64,000 nucleotides of DNA from positions 974 through 64,973 of the forward strand of contig NZ_LMMP01000001.1 of assembly GCF_001422815.1 (NCBI RefSeq). The letters are read 5' to 3'. This document shows, piece after piece, positions 1 through 8,779 of the stretch. The stretch's first letter is position 1. Each line of letters starts with the position of its first letter. The notes beneath the pieces were generated by a model. The model saw only the letters and a list, made by a program, of their open reading frames with translations. It searched no databases and was not told the DNA's origin. This DNA is from Methylobacterium sp. Leaf91. Lineage in GTDB: Bacteria; Pseudomonadota; Alphaproteobacteria; Rhizobiales; Beijerinckiaceae. Position numbers and translations under genes: made by a program.

Positions 1-221
1 TCGGCCTCTCGCATGCCGAGCCGGGAGCACTCCCTAATTTTTTATAACCGTCAAGCGCGATAAAATTGTCTAATTATACTTTGGAAGAACCAACTGCTCG
101 GTGTTGCTCATATATCTCTCAGCATCAGATGCGCGACTTCCCCATCCTGCTGCTTGCGCAGATCACGTGTGCCGCTCAACCCAAGTAGCGTAGGTCGGAC
201 AGCCGGCCTTTCCCAAACGGC

Positions 222-579
222 TCAGCAGGGCGCGGCCCGCGCCTGCCACCTGTCGCGGTCGCGCTCGGCTACGGCAAGCCGCCACTGTAGCCGTTCCACC
301 TCGGCGTGAAGCTCGCCCGCATCCACTGCCAGCTCGACGCACTGCTCCTGAACCTCCGCGAGCTGGGCGCGTAGCTCGGCGTTCTCGGTCGCTAGGGTGA
401 GCAAAAGAAGAGCGTCGGAAATGGCGGGCCTCCCAGGGATTGAGCAGGCCGTGGGCGTCGCCGACGCGGGTTAGCGTTGAATTAACCATCTCGAACATAT
501 GGCCTGTGTGCCCTGTAATGTCAGGTTTTGAGATGCAGAGCGGACCGTAGAGGCGGCTGAAGTCATTTAGTAGCGACAT
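222..579 (-). pseudogene. Small coiled-coil protein, apparently frameshifted
   Basis: Two adjacent reading frames together look like one protein. The first, from an ATG at 579, runs to about 415 and reads as ordinary protein ending in NPWEARHF. The second continues in another frame with DALLLLTLATENAELRAQ and a heptad-like, Glu/Leu-rich coiled coil ending at 222. The join falls at TTTCCGA near 411-415, where skipping one base links the frames. A similar sequence with the same offset is present at about 1826-1930. I do not recognise the family. It could be a broken gene, a programmed frameshift or a sequencing error. Confidence 0.45.
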
Positions 580-717
580 CCGAGAAAACGGTATGGCGAG
601 CAGCGATCAATCCTAACGGGAACGTAGAACTGCACACACTCTCGCCGACCTTTGGGTCGATCGTATCTACAACGCACTGCGGAGCCTATGCCGCTGTACG
701 CCGGAGTGAGCACGCCT

Positions 718-846
718 ATGATCAAAATCCTGACGGCAATCCTGTCGGTCTTCGTTGTGCTGGCGCTGGGCGCCTGTGTGACGATGTTGATGCTTCCGTT
801 CAGAGCCCTCCGGGGTCTGATGCGCAGCCCAGCCGAACCGGCTTAA
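718..846 (+). CDS. Small single-pass membrane protein
   Basis: A 42-residue protein beginning MIKILTAILSVFVVLALGAC. It has one strong hydrophobic segment (about residues 3-28) followed by a short basic tail. An upstream in-frame start at 652 would add a non-hydrophobic leader, but the ATG at 718 places the membrane segment at the N-terminus, as in the small membrane genes near 10.6-10.9 kb. No known family is recognised. Confidence 0.4.
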   Translation: MIKILTAILSVFVVLALGACVTMLMLPFRALRGLMRSPAEPA

Positions 847-994
847 CCTGGTCGCCCGTACCGGCGGGATGATCGAGGCCTTCCGCACGACCCTCAGCTT
901 GGTGATGCAGGGTGCCGTGTTCCGGCAACAGACGATCACGTCGATATGCCAGACCAGGATGTGACAGCTGGACCTCCCCTAATGGAGCTTACCC

Positions 995-1573
995 TCAGGG
1001 AGCCTGGCAGCTCATGGCATCCGCAGCCCCGACAACGCTCAAGGCTCGGCGACGTATTTCTAGCGTGACGTCTGGTCTTTCCGAAACCGCAGTCGCCTCG
1101 CGCCTCAGCTTCTTGTCACAAGCGCACGAGCGATGTCCGGCCATATCGTAGCATGCGTCATGGCGCTGACAGGCGGCATCTAGGGCGTCAGTCGGCGGAA
1201 GATCCGCGCCACGCTGGCCCGAGCCGCAATAATTGCCATGGAACAGATCCTTACCCGCGATGACGTTAGCAAGATCGCCCTTCGCGGGAGTCTCATCCTC
1301 GCGAGTCCCGCTCGGGTTGAGTTCGTTGGCGGGTCCACCGGCTTTGCTGGCCGATCCTCGCAGGACCTTCGGGATGCCGGAGCGCGCATCTGGCTCGGCG
1401 AGTGCCTCTCCGGTGCGAGAGTTCGGATCCGACAGGTCCGGGAGCGGCGGAGGCGGCCCCGGCCTTACGTCATCGATACTCTCCACGGCCTGATCCTGCG
1501 ACAGGGTTTGCGCCATGGCGTCTTGTGCCAGGAGCAAGGTGAGGGACAGGATGATCGCGCCTATGGTTCTCAA
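995..1573 (-). CDS. Secreted phospholipase A2-like protein
   Basis: A 192-residue protein with a signal peptide (about 1-21, cut near AMA-QT), a proline-rich spacer to about residue 100, then a phospholipase A2 fold signature. FHGNYCGSGQRG (111-122) resembles the calcium-binding segment, and ACQRHDACYD (134-143) carries the catalytic His138-Asp139 pair between cysteines; further cysteines lie at 150 and 152. By family knowledge it would hydrolyse the sn-2 ester of phospholipids outside the cytoplasm. The start is TTG, chosen because a strong AGGAGG lies 5 bases upstream within the palindrome CCTCCTAGGAGG. It stands alone, with no partner gene. Confidence 0.75.
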   Translation of the reverse strand: MRTIGAIILSLTLLLAQDAMAQTLSQDQAVESIDDVRPGPPPPLPDLSDPNSRTGEALAEPDARSGIPKVLRGSASKAGGPANELNPSGTREDETPAKGDLANVIAGKDLFHGNYCGSGQRGADLPPTDALDAACQRHDACYDMAGHRSCACDKKLRREATAVSERPDVTLEIRRRALSVVGAADAMSCQAP

Positions 1574-1825
1574 ATATGCCTCCTAGGAGGTGACGCGGGA
1601 GGGTGAGACGCCCCCCCGTTCACCGAGCCCTTGCAACCGCTTTCCCACGTATGATCGGCGAAGCCGCTCGCGCGTCGGCCATGGGTTACCCACGACGCAC
1701 TCACACCTCAGTGCGGGGGCATTCGAAGTACGCGAAGGTCTCGTTGTCTGGGCCTGACCTTCAGCCGCCTAGGTACGGTGGAGACCGTAAAACCGTTCCC
1801 CGTAACTTCGTAGGGCGAAGGTATT

Positions 1826-1930
1826 TTGCAGGAGGCGCACACGAATACCCAGCACGACCTCGGCGCTCTCGGACGCCAGGACGAGCAGGAGCAGGGGATC
1901 GGAAACAGCGGGCCTTCGGAGATGAGGCCA
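1826..1930 (-). pseudogene. Decayed copy of the 222-579 coiled-coil gene
   Basis: In one minus-strand frame the stretch reads PAVSDPLLLLVLASESAE, matching PAISDALLLLTLATENAE of the gene at 222-579. The DNA on both sides of the match is also similar (GCCCGC, then TTTCCGA, then a run of CTCCTG). Only this core is preserved; the frame degenerates before and after it. A remnant rather than a functional gene. Confidence 0.45.
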
Positions 1931-2126
1931 AGGGAGGCGGTAACCTACTCAGTCATAAAACTTCTCAGAAACGGCGATTAGTCGCCGCAAACATTTTCTG
2001 GCGTATCTCATCCATTATGGCTGAAATCTTCTCCGGATCTATGCCGGCCTCAATCAGTGCTTTTGGTATTACCGCGGCTCCCGCCACCCAGCCGCTTTCG
2101 CTTCGTCTTCAGATCTGGCTTCAGCC

Positions 2127-2154
2127 AAAAAAATGGCGGGCCCGAAAGCCCGCC
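2127..2154 (-). terminator. Rho-independent terminator of xoxF
   Basis: On the minus strand GGCGGGC pairs with GCCCGCC across a 6-base loop and is followed by an A/T run that reads as seven U residues in the transcript. It lies about 190 bases past the xoxF stop. No other minus-strand gene lies between, so xoxF appears monocistronic. Confidence 0.8.
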
Positions 2155-2344
2155 GATCCATTACCGTACGACGACAAAGTGGAGGGCATACGCCTCACGC
2201 AGGTTCGGATCAGTTACTGTCGCAAACAGCCCTCTTCGTCGTTGGCGCGAGGGCGACACGCCATTCCTCCGGACAGCGGTCACTGCGCGGGAGAACAGTG
2301 CTTGCATCCGCCCCACCAGAGCGGATGCATCGAGTTGAGGTCGG

Positions 2345-4147
2345 TCAGTTCGGCAGCGTGAAGACCGTCAGCTGACCGCCGAGGTTGGTGTAGCTCGACA
2401 GGGCAGCGTAGCCGCCCACCGCGCCGAGCCCGGCATTCGGGTCCGTGAGGCCGGCCGCGAGGCCGATACCGGCCCAGCCACCGACACCCGAGAGGATAGC
2501 GAGGTGCTGCTTGCCCTTGTGGGTGTAGGTCATCACGTTGCCGATGATGCCGGAGGCCGTCTTGAACTTGTAGAGTTCCTTGCCGGTCTTCGAATCGACG
2601 GCCTTCAGATAGCCTTCGAGGGTTCCATAGAACACCACGTCACCGGCGGTGGCGAGAGCACCCGACCATACCGAGAACTGCTCCTGGTTCGACCACTTGA
2701 TCTGGCCCTTCAGGTTATCCCAGGCAATGAAGTTGCCCATGCCGCCGTGGCTGTTGGGAGCCGGGTACATCGAGACGGTCGCACCGACATAGGGCTGGCC
2801 CGGCGTGTAGCTCACCCGGAATGGCTCATAGTCCATGCAGACATGGTTGGTGGGCACGTAGAACAGCTGGGTCTTCGGCGAGAATGCAGCGGGCTGCTGA
2901 TCCTTGGTGCCGAGCGCGGCTGGGCAAACGCCCTTCGTATTGGTGTCCTCGCCGTTCTGGTCGGTGGAGAACTTGGCCTGGACGAGGGGGCGGCCATAGG
3001 TAGGCGACGCCTTGTCCAGGTCGATCTTCGAGGCCCAGTTCACCACCGGATCGAACTTCTCGGCCACCAATACCTCACCCGTGGCGCGGTCCAGGGTGTA
3101 AGCGAAGCCATTACGGTCGAAGTGGGTTAGGAGAGGGCGCTCCTTGCCGTCGATCTTCTGATCCGTGAGGATCATCTCGTTGATGCCGTCGTAGTCCCAC
3201 TCGTCGTGCGGGGTCATCTGATAGACCCACTTGGTCATGCCCGTATCGGGATTGCGAGCGAAGATCGCCATGGTCCACTTGTTGTCGCCCGGACGCTGCT
3301 TGGGGTTCCAAGTCGAGGGGTTGGCGGTGCCGTAATAGACGAGGTCGAGCTTCGGATCGTAAGAATACCAGCCCCAGGTCGCGCCACCGCCGGTCTTCCA
3401 CTGATCGCCCTCCCAGGACTTCAGGGAGGAATCCTTACCAATCGGTTTGCCGAGCGACGTCGTCTTCGCCGGATCGACGATCATGTCGTCATCGGATCCG
3501 ACGCTGTAGCCGCGCCAGACGCGATTACCGGTCTTCGCATCGTAGGCGGTGATATGGCCGCGAATGCCGTACTCGGCGCCGGAGATGCCGACGATGATCT
3601 TGTCCTTCACCGGCAGCACCGTGGCGGTGTTGGTCTCGCCGATTTTCGAATCCCCGTTTTTGACCGACCAGTTCACTTTTCCGGACTTGGCGTCCAACGA
3701 GACTAGGGTGGTGTCGGCCTGATGCAGGATGATGGCGCCATCCGCATAGGCTAGGCCGCGATAGACCGTGTCGCAGCACATGACCGGGATCACGGACGAA
3801 TCCTGCCTCGGCTCGTACTTCCAGAGGATCTTGCCCTCGTTGTTGAGGTCGAGGGCATAGACGATATTGGGGAAGGGAGTGTGGACGAACATCATGTCAC
3901 CGATGACGAGCGGTGAGCCCTCGTGGCCGCGCAGGACGCCGGTGGAGAAATTCCATGCGACCTGCAGGTTCTTAACGTTCCCGGCGTTGATCTGGTCGAG
4001 CTTCGAGTAGCGGGTGTTGGCGTAGTCGAGCGTCTGCAGCACCTGCTGGTTGGGGTCTTGGCTGCGCTTGAGCACGTCGTCATTGGCGAGCCCGGCGGTG
4101 GCACTCGCAACCGCGAGGCCCAAGCCGAGAAGGCAAGCATGTTTCAT
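2345..4147 (-). CDS. xoxF: Lanthanide-dependent methanol dehydrogenase XoxF
   Basis: A 600-residue periplasmic PQQ enzyme that oxidises methanol, and by family also formaldehyde, passing electrons to a c-type cytochrome. It has a signal peptide (1-21), then an eight-bladed propeller. Adjacent cysteines 124-125 form the vicinal disulfide next to PQQ. Glu192 and Asn276 match metal ligands, Asp318 the catalytic base, and Asp320 in HDEWDYDG is the extra aspartate that marks lanthanide-using XoxF (MxaF has Ala there). The ATG has GGGAGGA 6 bases upstream. There is no xoxG cytochrome or xoxJ beside it; a terminator follows. A kinase/regulator pair is divergent. It closely resembles XoxF1/XoxF2 of Methylorubrum extorquens as I remember them. 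Confidence 0.95.
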   Translation of the reverse strand: MKHACLLGLGLAVASATAGLANDDVLKRSQDPNQQVLQTLDYANTRYSKLDQINAGNVKNLQVAWNFSTGVLRGHEGSPLVIGDMMFVHTPFPNIVYALDLNNEGKILWKYEPRQDSSVIPVMCCDTVYRGLAYADGAIILHQADTTLVSLDAKSGKVNWSVKNGDSKIGETNTATVLPVKDKIIVGISGAEYGIRGHITAYDAKTGNRVWRGYSVGSDDDMIVDPAKTTSLGKPIGKDSSLKSWEGDQWKTGGGATWGWYSYDPKLDLVYYGTANPSTWNPKQRPGDNKWTMAIFARNPDTGMTKWVYQMTPHDEWDYDGINEMILTDQKIDGKERPLLTHFDRNGFAYTLDRATGEVLVAEKFDPVVNWASKIDLDKASPTYGRPLVQAKFSTDQNGEDTNTKGVCPAALGTKDQQPAAFSPKTQLFYVPTNHVCMDYEPFRVSYTPGQPYVGATVSMYPAPNSHGGMGNFIAWDNLKGQIKWSNQEQFSVWSGALATAGDVVFYGTLEGYLKAVDSKTGKELYKFKTASGIIGNVMTYTHKGKQHLAILSGVGGWAGIGLAAGLTDPNAGLGAVGGYAALSSYTNLGGQLTVFTLPN

Positions 4148-4350
4148 GGAATTCCTCCCGTCGCCGGCTGCCTTCTTCGACTATCTCGCGGAGCAGCCCG
4201 ACGACGGAAACGCTATTGGCCCGCCCGGTCCCCTGGTAGGGCAGGATCCCCGTCGGCAGTCGGGCATTTTGCCTGATCGTGGCCTTGACCACTTGCCAGC
4301 ATCCGGCAGTTGCGTCCCTCTCCCTCGCTGGATGCGAGGAACACCACGGC

Positions 4351-5775
4351 ATGGGTCTGCTCATCGGATTGATCCTGCGCGTCCTGGGCGTAGTGATGCT
4401 TTGCTTGGCCTGTGCCACAGCCTGGGTCGTCGCCGAGGTGCACCAAGGCATCCGAGAGGAGACCGCGGCCTCCGCCGACAGGGTGGTCCGTGAAGCGCAG
4501 GAACTCGCCTGGCGGGAACTGACCTGGCGCGGCAGCGCCGGTCGCTCCGCCAAATATGCCTTCCCGGATTGGCGCAGCTCGCACACCCTGCGATTCATCA
4601 GTCCCGGGAACTGCGTCGCCCTGACATGGGAGGGCGAGGCCACGCTTCAGCAATGCAGTGGCTTGGAGACCGCGGGTAGGCCCGCTCCGGCGTGGTTCGA
4701 AATGTTGTATCGCGGGGCTTTCGGAGTGATCCCGCCGATCCGCCGCGCGGTGATCCTGAATCGTAGGGAAGCGGGGATCGTGGTCACTACGCCCGACCGG
4801 GGCGCGGCCGTGCGACAGGTCTGGCGACAAGTGCGGGTGCTGATGGCCGCCGCCGCCGCCATGGCTGGCGGTATCGCTATCCTGGCCACCTTCGTAATCG
4901 GTGTCGCGCTACAGCCGGCGCGGGTGATCACCCGTGGCCTCGGCAAGATGGAGAGGGGCGATCATTCCACCCGCCTACCCCCGTTCCGAGCTGGGGAGTT
5001 CGACCGCATCGCGCGTGCCGTGAACGCCCTGAGCGAGCGTCTCCAGCACACTACGGCCGAGCGGATGGCGCTGACCCGGCGCCTCTTTGCCGTTCAGGAA
5101 GAAGAGCGCCGTGCACTCGCACGTGAGCTTCATGATGAGTTCGGACAATGTCTGACCGCCACGGGAGCCCTGGCGAGCGCAATCGAAGCCGAGGCTGGCG
5201 AACGTTCGGAGTTGCGTGACGACGCCCGCTCGATCAGCCGGATCACCCGTCATATGATGGGCACGCTGAAAGGAGCGCTGGCGCGCCTGCGGCCCCCCGA
5301 CCTCGACGAGTTCGGCCTGGAACACAGCCTCCGCCGCCTCGTCTCGACATGGGAGGGACGAAGCGCGAAGCCCGCCGCTTTCAACCTGAGCTTTGCCGGT
5401 GACTTCTCGACATTGAGCGCACCGGTTGCGCTCAGCATCTACCGGATCGTGCAGGAGTGCCTTACCAATGCAGTTCGTCACGGAAAGCCGACTCAGGTGA
5501 ATGTCAGCCTTGTCCGGACGCCGGACATGGTAACGCTCGGCATCGTGGATGACGGCGGTGGCGACGCGGCGCTGGTGGAGACCGGCAGCGGCCACGGCGT
5601 TCTCGGCATTCGCGAGCGGATCGGGGCTCTCGGCGGAACTTTGGCCATCGTCCCCGCCCAAGGCGGCGTACGGATCGAAGCGACGATTCCATGTCCGTCA
5701 GAGGCCATTCATTCTAGCCCACGGAACGATAGGAAGGTCCCTCCCGAAATGAAGTTAGAGGGGCTTGCCGCGTGA
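4351..5775 (+). CDS. HisKA_3-type sensor histidine kinase
   Basis: A 474-residue membrane kinase. It has a transmembrane segment at the N-terminus, a periplasmic sensor of about 120 residues, a second transmembrane segment (AAAAAMAGGIAILATFVIG), a HAMP region, then a NarX/DegS-type dimerisation domain with the phosphorylated His in ARELHDEFGQ and a GHKL ATPase (NAVRHGK, GHGVLGIRERI). The frame is open from 4279, but the ATG at 4351 places the membrane helix at the N-terminus and has GAGGA upstream. Its stop overlaps the GTG of the response regulator. It is divergent from xoxF, so control of methanol oxidation is a reasonable but untested guess. The signal is unknown. Confidence 0.85.
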   Translation: MGLLIGLILRVLGVVMLCLACATAWVVAEVHQGIREETAASADRVVREAQELAWRELTWRGSAGRSAKYAFPDWRSSHTLRFISPGNCVALTWEGEATLQQCSGLETAGRPAPAWFEMLYRGAFGVIPPIRRAVILNRREAGIVVTTPDRGAAVRQVWRQVRVLMAAAAAMAGGIAILATFVIGVALQPARVITRGLGKMERGDHSTRLPPFRAGEFDRIARAVNALSERLQHTTAERMALTRRLFAVQEEERRALARELHDEFGQCLTATGALASAIEAEAGERSELRDDARSISRITRHMMGTLKGALARLRPPDLDEFGLEHSLRRLVSTWEGRSAKPAAFNLSFAGDFSTLSAPVALSIYRIVQECLTNAVRHGKPTQVNVSLVRTPDMVTLGIVDDGGGDAALVETGSGHGVLGIRERIGALGGTLAIVPAQGGVRIEATIPCPSEAIHSSPRNDRKVPPEMKLEGLAA

Positions 5776-6431
5776 GCGAGACCGGAATCCTCCTCGTCGA
5801 TGACCATCCTGTCGTTCGGGAAGGGTATCGTCGTCTACTGGAGCGTCAACCTGGTTACCGTGTCGTGGCCGAGGCGGAGACGGCATCCGATGCCTACCGA
5901 GCATACAAGGCCATGAAACCGACATTGGTGATCATGGATCTGTCGCTGCCGGGTCCTAGCGGCCTGGAGGGAGTCCGTCACATCAGGCAATGGGACTCGC
6001 GCGCCCGCATCCTGGTGTTCACCATGCATCAGGGGGCGGCCTACGCCCTGAAAGCCTTTGAGGCGGGAGCCTCAGGTTACGTCACCAAAAGCAGCGCTCC
6101 CGAGGAACTGGTTAGATCCGTGGCCATCGTGGCACGCGGCGGACAGGCAGTCAGCGCCGACATCGCACAGGAGCTTGCAGCGGAACGTCTCAGCGGCAAG
6201 CGCTCGCCGCTTGACGAGCTCGGCCCCCGGGAAGTCGAGGTGCTTCAACTCGTGGCATCCGGCATGGCCACGGAGGCCATCGCCAAGGCGCTCAACCTAA
6301 GCCCCAAAACCATTCAGAACTACCATTATGGCATCAAGGCGAAGCTGGGTGCCCGCAATGACGCGCACCTCGTCTGGCTGGCAATTGCCGCGGGCCTCAT
6401 CCGACCGAGTGGGTTATCTGGCGACGCCTGA
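5772..6431 (+). CDS. NarL/FixJ-family response regulator
   Basis: A 219-residue two-domain regulator. The receiver domain (about 3-120) has the acidic pair VDDHP, the phospho-acceptor Asp in VIMDLSLPG and the conserved Lys in VTKSS. The LuxR-type helix-turn-helix (about 150-215) contains LGPREVEVLQLVASG and LNLSPKTIQNY. It starts at GTG, overlapping the kinase stop by 4 bases, so the two are translationally coupled and almost certainly partners. Possible targets are the divergent xoxF promoter or methanol genes elsewhere. Confidence 0.9.
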   Translation: MSETGILLVDDHPVVREGYRRLLERQPGYRVVAEAETASDAYRAYKAMKPTLVIMDLSLPGPSGLEGVRHIRQWDSRARILVFTMHQGAAYALKAFEAGASGYVTKSSAPEELVRSVAIVARGGQAVSADIAQELAAERLSGKRSPLDELGPREVEVLQLVASGMATEAIAKALNLSPKTIQNYHYGIKAKLGARNDAHLVWLAIAAGLIRPSGLSGDA

Positions 6432-6697
6432 CGCAAAAGCAGAACGACAAGAATTTGCTCGTTACTGCCACTGCTCTCCTATTATCAAAGAGACATGGCG
6501 GTACAACTCATAAGCAGATGCGCCAGCTAAAAACTAACCTAAGCTTGACATTAGGACGATAATCTTATAATGTGAGGTTCGCTGCGGGCTGTTTCGCAGC
6601 TTGCCGGATGCCCCAATGACCCTGCCGCTGCGACCCTTACCGCCACCCGAAACCCTGCTGCAGCGGGCGGGTGCATCCTCCCCCTCGTACTCAACGC

Positions 6698-6719
6698 AAG
6701 GCGGCCTCCGGGCCGCCTT
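6698..6719 (+). promoter_or_regulatory. Strong GC hairpin upstream of the 6741 gene
   Basis: AAGGCGGCC and GGCCGCCTT form a perfect 9-bp stem with a 4-base loop, ending about 20 bases before the next start codon. There is no clean T-run after it. It may be a leader structure or an inefficient terminator of upstream transcription. Confidence 0.45.
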
Positions 6720-6740
6720 CATCGTTTCTGGAGCCCTTTG

Positions 6741-7367
6741 ATGAGCCTGACCACCGTAACGCACGCCGCCACCGCCATACCGCCAGGCCTGATCCTGTTC
6801 GGCCGCGACGAGCGGCACCGCCCACACGCCTCGCGCTTTGCCGCTGGAGAAAAGGCCAATGCCGAGCGCGCCGCCGACCTGATGGGCATGCACGTCCTCG
6901 AGATCAGCGATGGCACCCATCAAAGCCTTGCCGCCGGCCTGCCGCAGGGACGCCTGTTCGGGAGTGGCAAAGCCTTCGTACCGTTCGTCAAAGCCGAGGT
7001 GTTCGATCGGCTCGTGGCGGCGGCTGGGCTGCCCGATGTTGCCCCGCCCGTCAGGGCGGCAGGCAAGGCCAGTGGCGCCCCTCCCGGTTCGGGCGGTGGG
7101 GCAAGTGACACTTCGGGCGGCGGAGGCCCCGGCGGCCGTTTCAAGGCGCCCGCCGATTGGCCCGGCATCGAACGGGGCTGCCTCGTGCTGGCCTGCGCCG
7201 GCCCATCGGAGGGCTGGTTCGAAGCGATCATCATGTACACGAAAGCCGACGACGCCTTCGAGCTTCAGTGGCGCGACTGGCCAGACGATGGGCTGATCAC
7301 CCGGCACCGCAGCGAGCTTGGCTTGCTGCCGCCCGGCGCGGTTCAGGCCGCGAAGCCAGGGGCATGA
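6741..7367 (+). CDS. Hypothetical protein, partner of DUF3768 gene
   Basis: A 208-residue soluble protein, not recognised. The N-terminal half (about 1-95) is a mixed alpha/beta domain. A Gly/Ser/Pro-rich linker follows (about 105-135). The C-terminal part, rich in Trp and acidic residues (WPGIERGCLVLACA, FELQWRDWPDDG), looks like a small binding domain. The ATG is 7 bases after GGAG. Its stop overlaps the next start (ATGA), so the two genes are one operon. Linked DUF3768 genes are commonly seen on plasmids and integrative elements. Confidence 0.6.
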   Translation: MSLTTVTHAATAIPPGLILFGRDERHRPHASRFAAGEKANAERAADLMGMHVLEISDGTHQSLAAGLPQGRLFGSGKAFVPFVKAEVFDRLVAAAGLPDVAPPVRAAGKASGAPPGSGGGASDTSGGGGPGGRFKAPADWPGIERGCLVLACAGPSEGWFEAIIMYTKADDAFELQWRDWPDDGLITRHRSELGLLPPGAVQAAKPGA

Positions 7368-7735
7368 GCCGCTTGGCCCCCAGCAGCGTCGAGGCGGATC
7401 CCGCCTCGACCACCCGCATCGAACGGGTGCGCGGCCTCAACGATGCGTTCCGCCGGAGCTTTGCCGGCGGCCATGTAATGATGTCGTGCGGGATTGCCAC
7501 CCTGCCGGTTGGGCTTCGTCACGAGGCCGAGGTGGCGGTGAAACCGTTCGCGGCCTTCAGCGTCGCCGACGACCCGCATGGCGAGCATGATTTCGGCGCC
7601 TTCGATCTCGCTGGGCAGCGGTGCTTCTGGAAGATCGACACATACGACCGCGCCATGGTCAGTCATTCGCCTGACCCGGCCGACCCGGCGGTGACGGTGC
7701 GCGTGCTGACCATCATGCTCGCTGAGGAGTACTGA
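7364..7735 (+). CDS. DUF3768 domain protein
   Basis: A 123-residue protein matching the DUF3768 family over nearly its whole length: RVRGLNDAFRRSF near the start, then GEHDFGAF, FWKIDTYDRAM and SPDPADPAVTVRVLTIMLAE at the end. The ATG overlaps the preceding stop by 4 bases. The biochemical role of the family is unknown; it is common on alphaproteobacterial plasmids and genomic islands. Confidence 0.85.
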   Translation: MSRLAPSSVEADPASTTRIERVRGLNDAFRRSFAGGHVMMSCGIATLPVGLRHEAEVAVKPFAAFSVADDPHGEHDFGAFDLAGQRCFWKIDTYDRAMVSHSPDPADPAVTVRVLTIMLAEEY

Positions 7736-7752
7736 CGATGGTTCGGCAGTGC

Positions 7753-8043
7753 TCAGTCTTTCAAATTTTCCCCATCGCGGCCACCCTTCGGCTTTCGACC
7801 GGCGCGCAACGACCGTGGTGGTTCAACGCTCTCATCATAAGCCCGCAAAAGCACATCGACCTCGACACTGAGTGCGCCCGCCAATCGATCCAAGACATCG
7901 ACAGTCGGGTTTACCAAGCCGCGTTCGATACCACTGAGGTAAGGCGCGGCCACGCCAGCATCGACGGCAAGAGTCTCCTGCGACAGCCCACGTACCGAAC
8001 GCAGCTGCCGGACATTCCAAGCAAGGCGTGCCCGTCCATCCAT
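7753..8043 (-). CDS. XRE-family transcriptional regulator
   Basis: A 96-residue protein with a classic Cro/C1-type helix-turn-helix at about 8-65 (VRQLRSVRGLSQETLAVDAG, PYLSGIERGLVNPTVDVLDRLA) and a basic, charged tail. It is transcribed towards the DUF3768 operon from the other side. A perfect inverted repeat lies upstream of its start at 8070-8101 and may be its own operator. Confidence 0.85.
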   Translation of the reverse strand: MDGRARLAWNVRQLRSVRGLSQETLAVDAGVAAPYLSGIERGLVNPTVDVLDRLAGALSVEVDVLLRAYDESVEPPRSLRAGRKPKGGRDGENLKD

Positions 8044-8069
8044 GGACCACAGGCACGTCGATACCCTCG

Positions 8070-8101
8070 CTTAATCCATGACGTATATGATAAGGATTAA
8101 G
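8070..8101. promoter_or_regulatory. Inverted repeat upstream of the XRE gene
   Basis: CTTAATCC at 8070-8077 and GGATTAAG at 8094-8101 are perfect 8-bp arms separated by 16 bases, 27 bases ahead of the XRE start codon. The AT-rich centre could contain the minus-strand promoter. Autoregulation is an inference from position only. Confidence 0.4.
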
Positions 8102-8257
8102 GGTTATCGGCCCTTGGGCGCGGTACCGGCTCATGGGGCAGCAGCAACCCGGCGGACGTCCGATACCGGCACAAAAACAGACTTACGCAGTAGTGCATTA
8201 CAGCTTGAATCAAATCGTCAATCAACAAGTCAGCAATATTTCTAGGGAACAGGACAA

Positions 8258-8779
8258 ATGAACTCGTACCTCAGTGCGATGCGGAGCTTTCGCGACTTCA
8301 CCGGCCGCACCTCGCGCGGCGACTACTGGCGCTTCATTCTCGTGTACCTCGGCATCGCGGTCATCGCGCTGATGCTCGATGCGGCCTTCGCCACGGGCAA
8401 CAAGGATGGCGGCCTGTTCATCGGCCTCACCCACCTCGTTCACCTCTTGCCGCAGGTAGCGGCCGGGATTCGGCGGATGCACGACACCGACCATTCGGGC
8501 TGGTGGTTGTTGCTCAGCCCCGTCGCGCTGGTCTTCGCCTGCTTTGCCGGGACCCCGGGGCCGAACCGGTTCGGGTCGCCCCCTATGGCCGGTGCCGTGC
8601 CCGCTTCAATTGGCGCTGCCCCCTCACGCCCTGTGCCGGCTCAACCCCTCGCGCAGCCACAGCGTGACGTGATCGCGGAGATCGAGCGGCTGGCGCAGCT
8701 TCGCGCCGGCGGCAGCCTGTCGGAGGCCGAGTTCGAGGTAATGAAGGCGCAAGCCCTCTCGCAGGCGCGCGGCGCGTGA
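8258..8779 (+). CDS. DUF805 membrane protein with SHOCT domain
   Basis: A 173-residue inner-membrane protein. The DUF805 module (about 5-110) opens with FRDFTGRTSRGDYWRF and has three to four hydrophobic segments plus the family signature GIRRMHDTDHSGWW. A Pro/Ala linker leads to a SHOCT-like C-terminal helix pair (about 140-170, IERLAQLRAGGSLSEAEFE). Its stop overlaps the GTG of the next gene, which ends in the same kind of SHOCT segment, so the two proteins may act together. Function is unknown. Confidence 0.8.
   Translation: MNSYLSAMRSFRDFTGRTSRGDYWRFILVYLGIAVIALMLDAAFATGNKDGGLFIGLTHLVHLLPQVAAGIRRMHDTDHSGWWLLLSPVALVFACFAGTPGPNRFGSPPMAGAVPASIGAAPSRPVPAQPLAQPQRDVIAEIERLAQLRAGGSLSEAEFEVMKAQALSQARGA

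Larger units (their letters stand above)
1574..2344. other. Intergenic region with gene remnant and terminator
   Basis: No convincing gene. The long plus-strand frame across it has no protein-like composition and no ribosome binding site. The region holds the remnant at 1826-1930 and the xoxF terminator at 2127-2154, listed separately. Confidence 0.6.

Noticed and set aside
1603..2361. Plus-strand frame of 252 codons downstream of the phospholipase gene
   Set aside because: No ribosome site, odd composition, and it overlaps the xoxF terminator and a minus-strand gene remnant.
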